Assembly: GCF_022808915.1 (NCBI RefSeq)
Contig: NZ_JAKZFS010000001.1
Location: 1,194,644 to 1,258,643, forward strand
Length of the DNA stretch: 64,000 nt
Source: Fundidesulfovibrio terrae
GTDB taxonomy: Bacteria > Desulfobacterota > Desulfovibrionia > Desulfovibrionales > Desulfovibrionaceae
Direction: 5' to 3'
Shown here: piece after piece, positions 57,797-64,000 of the stretch
Numbering within the stretch: the first letter of the stretch is position 1
How the letters are laid out: every line of letters starts with the position of its first letter
Notes under the pieces: generated by a model
Databases searched by the model: none
What the model was told of the DNA's origin: nothing
The model's input: only the letters and a program-made list of their open reading frames with translations
Made by a program: the position numbers and the translations under genes

Positions 57797-58506
57797 AGGC
57801 CGTGAACATCGTCGGATTCAAGGACACCGGCAAGACCACCCTGTGCGTGGAGCTCCTGAGGGAGCTGTCGGCCATGGGGACAGCCTGCTCGGCGCTCAAG
57901 TTCACCCACCAGGCTGGCCTGGACAAGCCGGGGACGGACACGGCCAAGCTGCTTACGGTCTGCGACACGGTGGGGGCCGTGGGCGAAGCCGAGTCCGCCA
58001 TGTTCTGGAAGGGCAAGCGGACGCTCCTCGGCATGCTGCCCATGCTGGGGGGGGACATGCTGGTGGTGGAAGGCGGCAAGCCGCTTACGGTGATGCCGCG
58101 AATCGTCATCGCCCGCACCGCCGCCGAAGCGCGCGAGCTGGGCGCGGGCGAGGGCGGGCTGGCCATGGCCGTGTACGGGCCCGAGGGCGTGGACGGCGTC
58201 CCTGCGGTAACGGACATCACGGCGCTGGCGCGCCTGGCCTCCGAACGCGCCTTCCTGCTGCCTGGCCTCGACTGCGGCGGCTGCGGCCGGGAGGACTGCC
58301 GCGCCCTGGCCGTGGAGATCGTGGCCGGGCAGGCGCGGCCGGACGCCTGCGTGGCCATGGGCGGGGAGATTTCGGTCACGGTGAACGGCGCGCCCCTGGG
58401 CCTTAACCCCTTCGTGGCGCGCATCCTCCAGGCGGGGATCGCGGCCATGCTGGGCGAGCTCAAGGGGTACGCGCCCGGGGATACGGTCATCCGGCTGAAA
58501 CGATAG
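57793..58506 (+). CDS. mobB: MobB-like GTPase fused to a C-terminal Fe-S domain
   Basis: A 237-aa protein. The N-terminal two-thirds is a MobB-type P-loop domain with GFKDTGKT (8-15), a fold that assists MobA in cofactor attachment. At about 156-187 a second module reads LLPGLDCGGCGREDCR...C, with C161, C164, C169 and C186 (CX2CX4CX16C). This matches the small [4Fe-4S] domain found in Rnf and CODH proteins. About 50 residues follow. Coupling to tupABC ties it to tungsten handling. The Fe-S part could sense redox or metal state; that is inference. Confidence 0.83.
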   Translation: MKAVNIVGFKDTGKTTLCVELLRELSAMGTACSALKFTHQAGLDKPGTDTAKLLTVCDTVGAVGEAESAMFWKGKRTLLGMLPMLGGDMLVVEGGKPLTVMPRIVIARTAAEARELGAGEGGLAMAVYGPEGVDGVPAVTDITALARLASERAFLLPGLDCGGCGREDCRALAVEIVAGQARPDACVAMGGEISVTVNGAPLGLNPFVARILQAGIAAMLGELKGYAPGDTVIRLKR

Positions 58507-58592
58507 TTTTTCCGGTTCGTCTTGTCTTCGCCGCGGCTTGCGTGTAGTGGACTGAAGTATCGCTTTTCCAGGCGGATACCAAGGAGCCGGAC

Positions 58593-60020
58593 ATGGATAC
58601 CCCAGACAGCGCCCTGTTCCATGCCGTCGGGCCAGTCTCCCACGACGAGCACCAGGCCCGTCTGGAGCTGGTCACCAAACGCATCCAGGATAAGCTCGGC
58701 AACTATCGATCCTACAATTTCACGCAGTTGCAGAGCGTGGCGCTGAACATATTCTTCGACCTGGCCCAGGAATTCACCGCCGTCGAGGATGTGTACGCCG
58801 TGTGCGTCATGATTCCCCGCTCGCTCTTCAACCTTGATTGCACCCTCTACGTCATCGACGGCCAGCGCGACATCCTCAGTTGCTGCGCCTCGCACTGCCC
58901 CAGGTCCGAAACGGCGGTCCGTTTCGAGGACGAACCGGTGGTCAAGGACGGGCACCTGCTCATCCCCATCAAGGGCAACCGGGAGCTCATCTCGCAGCTG
59001 CCGTTCACTCCCCATGGGGACCTCATAGGCATGCTGGAACTCTTTCCCGCCGACAGTCTCACCGAACACGACAAGCTCTTCTGGGGCCGCTACGCCAACC
59101 GTATCGGCTATCAGCTGCACAACCGGTTCATCAGCCTCAAGAACAAGGAACACGTCCAGTTCATCCGTAATCTCGTCAAGGACATCGGCCACAACGTCAT
59201 TGTGCCGAACATGTACTTCAAGCTTTTCTACAAACGTCTCGAGGCCCGCATCGGCCTCATCAAGATGTTCCATTCCAAATTCAACCGGATGATGCAGGAG
59301 TGCGCGAAGTGCAATCCGGATTCAGAGGGCGAGTGGAGGAAGCTGGATCAGGATGTCGACTATTTCTATAATGCGATAAATGATCAGTACAAGGAAATAT
59401 TCAGCCACTACCAGAACACGAGCCTGTTCCTGGAGACGCTCCTGCGCACCAGCCATTTCGAGGAAGGCCGCTACGTCCTTGAAAAGCGCAAGTGCAACTT
59501 CAAGAGCCAGGTCATCGACCCGCAGGTGGAGCGCTACCGCTCCCGTTTCGCGGACAGGGGCATCGAGATCGACACGTCCATGGGCGGCGTGCCCGACAGG
59601 GAAATCGAGGTGGTGGTGGACGTGGGACTCATCTCCCAGGTGTACTCGAACCTGTTCTCCAACGCGGTGAAGTACACCCGCGAGGTGGACGAGGGGGGCG
59701 GGCACAAGCGCAAGTTCATGTCCTACGGATGGGACATTCTCGAGGGATATTTCGGTCCGGGCCTGGACGGCATCAAGCTGAACGTCTTCAGCTCCGGCCC
59801 GGCCCTCGGCGCGGAGCAGCGCTCGCGCCTGTTCAGCGAGGGCTACCGGGCCGAGAACTCCCAGGGCGAATACGGCACGGGGCACGGGCTGTACTTCATC
59901 CGCGAGGTGGTGCTGCTCCACGGCGGGGAGGTCGGCTACGAGCCTACGCAGCTTGGCAACAACTTCTTTATCATCCTGCCCTACGAATCCCAGGAGCGTC
60001 AGGACGACCCGGAGGCTTGA
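58593..60020 (+). CDS. Cytoplasmic sensor histidine kinase with GAF-like sensor and atypical H-box
   Basis: A 475-aa protein without membrane segments. An N-terminal alpha/beta sensor (about 45-185) has GAF-like features. A helical region holds H200 in KDIGHNVIVPNM, a possible but non-standard phospho-acceptor box. A C-terminal HATPase domain shows VYSNLFSNAVKYT and a G-box GTGHGLYFIREVVLLHGGEVG. The cysteine-rich spots (SCCASHC near 97-102) could be redox-sensitive. AAGGAGC precedes the ATG. No response regulator is adjacent; it is followed by a small thioesterase gene with a 4-nt gap. Confidence 0.8.
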   Translation: MDTPDSALFHAVGPVSHDEHQARLELVTKRIQDKLGNYRSYNFTQLQSVALNIFFDLAQEFTAVEDVYAVCVMIPRSLFNLDCTLYVIDGQRDILSCCASHCPRSETAVRFEDEPVVKDGHLLIPIKGNRELISQLPFTPHGDLIGMLELFPADSLTEHDKLFWGRYANRIGYQLHNRFISLKNKEHVQFIRNLVKDIGHNVIVPNMYFKLFYKRLEARIGLIKMFHSKFNRMMQECAKCNPDSEGEWRKLDQDVDYFYNAINDQYKEIFSHYQNTSLFLETLLRTSHFEEGRYVLEKRKCNFKSQVIDPQVERYRSRFADRGIEIDTSMGGVPDREIEVVVDVGLISQVYSNLFSNAVKYTREVDEGGGHKRKFMSYGWDILEGYFGPGLDGIKLNVFSSGPALGAEQRSRLFSEGYRAENSQGEYGTGHGLYFIREVVLLHGGEVGYEPTQLGNNFFIILPYESQERQDDPEA

Positions 60021-60024
60021 GAAC

Positions 60025-60435
60025 ATGCCCTTGAAATATCTGGATGCCGTCCGCCAGCCGGGGCAGACCGTGAATCCCCTGTTCGCCTTTCTGGGGGTGG
60101 AGCTCAAGGAGGCAGGCCCGGACCGGGCCGTGCTGGAACTGCCCTTCAGGCCCGAATTCATCCAGGGGGCGGGTGCGGTGGCCGGGGGCGTCGTGGCCGC
60201 CCTGGCGGACGAGGCCATGGCCCACGTGGTGCTGGCCAACCTCGCGGCGGGCCAGAAGACGGCCACGGTGGAGATGACTGTGCGTTACTTCCGCCCGGTG
60301 CTGGAAAGCGGGCTCACGGCCGTGGCCGTGCTGGTGAACAAGGGGCGGCGCATCATCTCAGCCGAGGCCCTGGTCACGGACGCCAAGAACCGGCAGGTGG
60401 CCAAGGCCGGGGGATCATTTTTCGTCCTGGAATAA
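60025..60435 (+). CDS. PaaI-family hotdog-fold thioesterase
   Basis: A 136-aa hotdog protein likely hydrolysing acyl- or phenylacetyl-CoA-type thioesters. The core motif GAVAGGVVAALADEAMAHVV (about 51-70) has the acidic residue used by this family, and TVEMTVRYFRPV follows. The ATG at 60025 has GGAGG within the 3' end of the sensor kinase gene. Substrate unknown. Confidence 0.85.
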   Translation: MPLKYLDAVRQPGQTVNPLFAFLGVELKEAGPDRAVLELPFRPEFIQGAGAVAGGVVAALADEAMAHVVLANLAAGQKTATVEMTVRYFRPVLESGLTAVAVLVNKGRRIISAEALVTDAKNRQVAKAGGSFFVLE

Positions 60436-60547
60436 CCGCCTTGAACGCGAAGCCGACTGGGAGTCCAGAGGGCGTAGCCCTTTGGCCGCCGGAGGCTTCT
60501 CACCCCGCAATCCCCAATCCCCTCACCACTTCCCCCGAATGCACTCA

Positions 60548-60585
60548 GCCCCCAAAGCATACTGCTTCGGGGGCTTGTTTCTTCC
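60548..60585 (+). terminator. Terminator after the thioesterase gene
   Basis: GCCCCCAAAGC pairs with GCTTCGGGGGC (one A-C mismatch) around ATACT, then TTGTTTCTT. It lies about 110 nt past the stop and 24 nt before the convergent universal stress protein gene. The rest of 60436-60608 holds nothing else recognisable. Confidence 0.8.
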
Positions 60586-60608
60586 CTCACTCGCCAAATC
60601 AGCTCAAC

Positions 60609-61028
60609 TCAGCGCAGCACCAGCACCGAACACTTGGAATGGGCCACCACCTTGCTGGCCACGCTGCCGATGAGGAAGCGGTCCAGGCCGGTCTTGGCCC
60701 TGCTTCCCACCACGATGAGGTCCACGCCCTCATTTTCCGCGAACGTCAGGATGGAGTCCGCCGGAGAGGAGCCCGAGTCCAGCACCGTCCGGGCGGCAAT
60801 GCCGCGCTTCTCGGCTTCGCGCGCCGCTTCGGAGAGGTTCTTCTGGGCTTGTTGCCTGATCTGGTCGGAGAGGTTTAGGGCGATGCCCTCGCCGAAATCG
60901 ATCATGTCCTCGGCCACGGAGTAGAGCAGCACCTCGGCCTTCTGTTTCTGCAGCGAGGCGATTTCCAAGGTCTTTTCCAGGACGGGGCGGGCTTGGGACG
61001 AGAGATCGAGACAGGCTAGGATTTTCAT
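60609..61028 (-). CDS. Universal stress protein (UspA family)
   Basis: A 139-aa single-domain Usp. It begins MKILACLDLSSQARPVLEK and carries the ATP-binding-type pattern VVGSRAKTGLDRFLIGSVA (GX2GX9G[S/T]) near the C-terminus. AGGAGG precedes the ATG at 61028; a longer frame to 61061 lacks a ribosome site. First described gene of a minus-strand group that ends with a transporter upstream. Confidence 0.93.
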   Translation of the reverse strand: MKILACLDLSSQARPVLEKTLEIASLQKQKAEVLLYSVAEDMIDFGEGIALNLSDQIRQQAQKNLSEAAREAEKRGIAARTVLDSGSSPADSILTFAENEGVDLIVVGSRAKTGLDRFLIGSVASKVVAHSKCSVLVLR

Positions 61029-61057
61029 GACGAGCCTCCTGCCGGTAGTTGACCGGC

Positions 61058-61888
61058 TCACGGTTTGGCGGCGGCCTCGTCTTGAGCCGTCGCGCCGGAA
61101 GAGAGAACGACCATGTCCCCAACGTCACAGGAGCCGGAGAGAAGCCTGGCGGTGGCGTCTTCGGGCATACTGGCCGTCACCGAGGCTTCACCCGTGGCGC
61201 GGCCGGCGGAATCGAGGATGCGCACGGCCATCCCCGGCGCGAGTCCCTGGCGGGAGCCGAGTGAAAAGGCGATCACCAGGCCGTCTTCGGTTTCCTTCGT
61301 CCTGTAAACTACCCCCTTCCCTTCAAGTGTCAACAGCTGTTCCATGCGCCTGCTGGCGAGAAATCCGGCCGCTCCGGCCGGGAGCGCGAGCAAGAACAGG
61401 CAGAGGCTGGACGTGAAGGGATTCAGGCCCGTGAAGCGGGTGAGGAAGGAGGGTGACGCCCTCCGCATGGCCAGGGGGTCGGCGTACACGGTGACGGTGT
61501 ACGTCTGGGGTGGGATTTCCCGGGTGCCGGGGGGCAGGGGAGGGCCTTCCAGGGTGAAGGTCCGGGAGCCGGGGGCGGCGGAGACGTCCACGGAGATGGA
61601 GCCCCTCCACATGGTCCCGCCCAGCCAAAAGCCCGTGTAGAGCTCCTCCGGGACGAGCACCACGGAGGCGTCCCCTCCCAGCACGCGCATCTCGGCAAGC
61701 GTGGAGGCCCCGGGCGGCAGGACGGCCGTGACCGGCACCTGGTCGCCCGGCACGGCCTGGAAGCTCCGTCCCTGGTCCTTGAAACCGGCAGCCAAGCCAT
61801 CGGCCAGGCAGGCCAGCGATGCGAGCAGCAGGGCCGCAGCGATCCATCCGAAAGCGGTCTGCGCCTTCCTGGCTTGGGAAAAGTTCAT
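61058..61888 (-). CDS. Two-span membrane protein with periplasmic beta-rich domain, unknown function
   Basis: A 276-aa protein I do not recognise. TM1 is at about 13-35. A periplasmic domain of about 120 residues, rich in beta-type sequence and Pro/Gly, follows. TM2 (about 160-185) leads to a cytoplasmic tail of about 90 residues ending in a small-barrel-like region (GLAPGMAVRILDSAGRATGEASVT). It lies 29 nt upstream of the usp gene and 5 nt downstream of the 71-aa membrane gene. Confidence 0.78.
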   Translation of the reverse strand: MNFSQARKAQTAFGWIAAALLLASLACLADGLAAGFKDQGRSFQAVPGDQVPVTAVLPPGASTLAEMRVLGGDASVVLVPEELYTGFWLGGTMWRGSISVDVSAAPGSRTFTLEGPPLPPGTREIPPQTYTVTVYADPLAMRRASPSFLTRFTGLNPFTSSLCLFLLALPAGAAGFLASRRMEQLLTLEGKGVVYRTKETEDGLVIAFSLGSRQGLAPGMAVRILDSAGRATGEASVTASMPEDATARLLSGSCDVGDMVVLSSGATAQDEAAAKP

Positions 61889-61893
61889 GAAGA

Positions 61894-62109
61894 TCAGGCC
61901 GTTTCGCCCTGGGGGCGGTTCTTGTCGCGCACAAGGCGCGACAGGATCAGTCCGGCGGCCAGGGTGGGCAGGAGCAGGGTGAAGAAGCTCTTGCAGAACG
62001 CGGCCGAGAAGTTTTCGGGATCAAGCGATGCGGCGTGCATGCCTATGCACAACTCGGCCAGGATGCAGACGTCCACCGCAATGACCGTCAGTATTTGCCG
62101 TGAGTTCAT
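61894..62109 (-). CDS. 71-aa membrane protein, unknown function
   Basis: Two hydrophobic segments (about 4-25 and 43-60) and a basic C-terminal tail (RLVRDKNRPQGETA). GGAGACGG lies upstream of the ATG. The 5-nt gap to the next gene suggests it partners the two-span protein. No family recognised. Confidence 0.68.
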   Translation of the reverse strand: MNSRQILTVIAVDVCILAELCIGMHAASLDPENFSAAFCKSFFTLLLPTLAAGLILSRLVRDKNRPQGETA

Positions 62110-62201
62110 GAATCCGTCTCCTGTCTCGCGTCCGGAGGGGAGGGCCCTGGTGGTGGGGGGCCGGATGCCGTGGCCCTCCGCCTCGCGGACGGTATGGCAA
62201 A

Positions 62202-62229
62202 CCGGGCCGGGGCGAAAGCCCCGGCCCAG
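62202..62229 (-). terminator. Hairpin after the lipoprotein gene
   Basis: GGGCCGGGGC-GAAA-GCCCCGGCCC, a perfect 10-bp stem with tetraloop, lies 12 nt past the stop of the minus-strand lipoprotein gene. Only a short T run follows on that strand, so termination may be partial. Confidence 0.65.
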
Positions 62230-62238
62230 GGCGCGCCG

Positions 62239-62841
62239 TTACTTCTTGAAGATGTCGGTCTTGCTGATGTTCATGAACCGCAGGGCCTTGCCCTCTTCCT
62301 TGTAGTACACCCGGACCTCGTCCCCGGCGTCCCATGTGGAGTCGGGCCAGGACATGTACTCGTCGGGCACGCTGAAGGTCACCAGCAGCTTCTGGCGTCC
62401 CGAGTAGACGGTGATGGTCTTCTTGGCCTTGTCCACCATGGGGAACACCTTGGCCTTGCCGGAATCCTTGTCGAAGACCAGGGGGTGGTCCTTGTCCACG
62501 TTCTCCTGGATGTCGTGGATCTTGAAGGCGATGGTCTTGAAGGCCTGGGCCTGGGGATCGTAGATCACGACCTGGCTCTTCTGGGTGTCGAGCTTCATCC
62601 TGAGCCCGGCTTTGGGGGCGGGACCCATCTCTTCGGGGTTGGCCGGGAGGGTGTAGGTCACGGGAGGCAGGCCCGAGTAGTCGGGGGTCAAGGGCTCGGC
62701 CTTCTTGTCCCGGATGAACGTCACCTTGCCGGACTGCTTGTCGTAGGCCACCACGCGGCCCTGGTCCACCTTGCCGAAGTCGCTGCACCCGAAGAGGAAT
62801 GCCAGCGCCAGGGCGGCCACGAGAAGGGATATGCGCTTCAT
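62239..62841 (-). CDS. Lipoprotein of unknown function next to the TSUP transporter
   Basis: A 200-aa protein. The signal ends in the lipobox LFGC with lipidated Cys at about 19. The rest is hydrophilic and beta-rich with no known catalytic motif. It resembles a small family of Desulfovibrio lipoproteins (I believe DUF4881), not confirmed here. AGGAG precedes the ATG. It is 27 nt downstream of the transporter gene, hence probably co-transcribed. Confidence 0.82.
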   Translation of the reverse strand: MKRISLLVAALALAFLFGCSDFGKVDQGRVVAYDKQSGKVTFIRDKKAEPLTPDYSGLPPVTYTLPANPEEMGPAPKAGLRMKLDTQKSQVVIYDPQAQAFKTIAFKIHDIQENVDKDHPLVFDKDSGKAKVFPMVDKAKKTITVYSGRQKLLVTFSVPDEYMSWPDSTWDAGDEVRVYYKEEGKALRFMNISKTDIFKK

Positions 62842-62868
62842 TTCGTATTCTCCTAGGCTCTGTGCGGG

Positions 62869-63921
62869 TTAAGCGGCCTTCTTGTTGGCCAGTTCCTGCT
62901 TGGCTCCCTGGATCATCTTCACGAAGATGTAGGCGCTCATGCCGAACACCAGACCCAGGATGAGCACCGTTGAGGCTACGTCCATGGCCTTGTAGAGTTC
63001 CTTGTAGGCGGAGCCGAGCATCTTCATGGCGATGGACACGGCGCAGCCGACGACGGCCAGGCCGAAGGCCACGCGGATGCCGTAGCCCTTGATGTACTTG
63101 GTAGCCACGGTGCCGACCTGGGCGCCGATGGACGCTCCGCAGAGCATGACGATGGCGGCCACCAGCTCGGTGCGGCCCTTGAAGGTGTAGGAAGCCGCGC
63201 CGTATAAGCCGGAAATCATGACCTCGAACAGGTCGGTGCCCACGGCCACGTGGGTGGGACAGCCCACCAGGTAGATCAGGGCGGGCATGCGGATGAGGCC
63301 GCCGCCGATGCCCAGGATGCCGGCCAGCCAACCGGTGAGGAAGCTCACGCCGATGGGCAGCCAGGCGGAACAGGTGATGCCTGCGGCCTGCAGGTGCACC
63401 ATGGGGGGAATCTTGATCTTGTGCAGGGTCTTGTGCCACTCGATGCCGGTGGCCAGCTTGTCCACTTCCTGCCCGGCGGCCCTGGCGGCCTTTTCCTTCT
63501 GCAGGCGCTTGTTGACGTCGTGGAAGACCATCCAGGCGATGAGGAACAGCAGCACCAGATAAATGTAGCGCACGACCTTTTCCACGCTGCCGATGCGTTC
63601 AAGCCACATGACCATTTGCGCGCCGACCTCGAAGCCGCCCACCGTGCCCACGATCATGATGAAGCCCAGCTTGTAGTCCACGTTGCCGAACTTGCCGTGG
63701 CGCAGGGTGGCGATGAGGGACTTGCCCGCCATGTGGGCGATGTCCGTGCCGATGGCGAAGGCCATGGGGAAGCCCAGGATGTTCAGGCCGGGCGTGACCA
63801 TCCACGCGCCGCCCATGCCGAAGAAGCCGCCGATGATGCCGACGCCCACGCCCAGGATGACCAGGCCGGGCCAGAAGATTTTCACGCCCGCAATGGGCAT
63901 CAGGATATAGAGCCATTCCAT
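62869..63921 (-). CDS. TSUP family transporter (TauE/SafE, sulfite/organosulfonate exporter type)
   Basis: A 350-aa inner-membrane protein with about eight membrane segments in two related halves. The two glycine-rich repeat motifs read GIIGGFFGMGGAWMVTPGL and GWLAGILGIGGGLIRMPAL. A long cytoplasmic loop of about 60 residues (KRLQKEKAARAAGQEVDKL...) divides the halves. The family exports sulfite, sulfoacetate and related anions; the substrate here is not known. GGGGGAGG precedes the ATG. Confidence 0.93.
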   Translation of the reverse strand: MEWLYILMPIAGVKIFWPGLVILGVGVGIIGGFFGMGGAWMVTPGLNILGFPMAFAIGTDIAHMAGKSLIATLRHGKFGNVDYKLGFIMIVGTVGGFEVGAQMVMWLERIGSVEKVVRYIYLVLLFLIAWMVFHDVNKRLQKEKAARAAGQEVDKLATGIEWHKTLHKIKIPPMVHLQAAGITCSAWLPIGVSFLTGWLAGILGIGGGLIRMPALIYLVGCPTHVAVGTDLFEVMISGLYGAASYTFKGRTELVAAIVMLCGASIGAQVGTVATKYIKGYGIRVAFGLAVVGCAVSIAMKMLGSAYKELYKAMDVASTVLILGLVFGMSAYIFVKMIQGAKQELANKKAA

Positions 63922-63941
63922 GGTGTTTCTCCTCCCCCGGC

Positions 63942-64000
63942 TTAGTGTTCAGCGAGGTCGCGGTTCTTCAGGTCCAGCCCGATCCAGTGCATGATGATGT
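63942..64000 (-). CDS. 3' end of an upstream gene (cut by window edge)
   Basis: The last 18 codons (ending DLKNRDLAEH) and TAA of a minus-strand gene whose stop lies 20 nt before the TSUP start. Too short to identify; the close spacing suggests the same operon. Confidence 0.5.
   Translation of the reverse strand, partial: IIMHWIGLDLKNRDLAEH

Overview
The window is a GC-rich stretch of a bacterial chromosome. It most resembles a sulfate-reducing member of the Desulfovibrionales (a Desulfovibrio or Fundidesulfovibrio relative). I infer this from: a selenocysteine-containing SelD next to a LysR regulator; tungstate (TupABC) uptake next to fdhD, mobA and a mobB-like gene; a multiheme cytochrome/CISM quinone-linked complex; an ASKHA-ferredoxin (RACo-like) activator; and a TSUP anion transporter with a lipoprotein neighbour. 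No rRNA, CRISPR array, insertion sequence, phage gene or integrase was seen. The region looks like core chromosome rather than an island.

Layout. (1) 1-3166, minus strand: start of a sialidase-like gene cut by the window edge, a response-regulator/HisKA_2 kinase hybrid, a YkuD L,D-transpeptidase and an NlpC/P60 lipoprotein, so a cell-wall group. (2) 3596-14516, plus strand, tightly packed: RACo-like ASKHA ferredoxin, Rsm22-family methyltransferase, lipB, lipA, an RmlC-type epimerase, manC, then a four-gene redox complex (pentaheme cytochrome, molybdopterin-family subunit with a ruined Fe-S site, 16-Cys ferredoxin subunit, polytopic anchor). (3) 14540-28310: the tRNA-Thr/Tyr/Gly/Thr, tuf, rpmG, tRNA-Trp, secE, nusG, rplKAJL, rpoBC block, closed by a strong terminator. 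(4) 28510-29238: a lone SAM methyltransferase. (5) 29420-47663: the fused str-S10-spc-alpha ribosomal super-operon with a second tuf, secY, map and rpoA, closed by a terminator. infA and adk are absent from it. (6) 47705-54254: selenium LysR regulator, selenoprotein selD, a small membrane protein, a serine hydrolase with altered active-site motifs and a chemoreceptor. (7) 54251-58506: mobA and fdhD (minus), divergent from tupABC and a MobB-FeS fusion (plus), a unit for supplying and inserting the W/Mo cofactor of formate dehydrogenases. (8) 58593-60435: sensor kinase and thioesterase. (9) 60609-64000, minus: universal stress protein, two membrane proteins of unknown function, lipoprotein, TSUP transporter and the 3' end of another gene.

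How the parts fit: selD supplies selenophosphate. fdhD, mobA, mobB-like and tupABC supply and insert the W/Mo-bisPGD cofactor. Together they point to selenocysteine-containing formate dehydrogenases elsewhere in the genome. The pentaheme/CISM complex is of the kind that passes electrons between periplasmic cytochromes and the menaquinone pool. The most unusual items are that complex (three of four Fe-S ligands lost, non-NrfD-like anchor, a 24-codon ORF wedged between two of its genes), the UGA-containing selD, the MobB-FeS fusion, and two tuf copies that differ mainly in one patch at the G4 motif. All product calls come from reading the translated sequence by eye; no database search was run.
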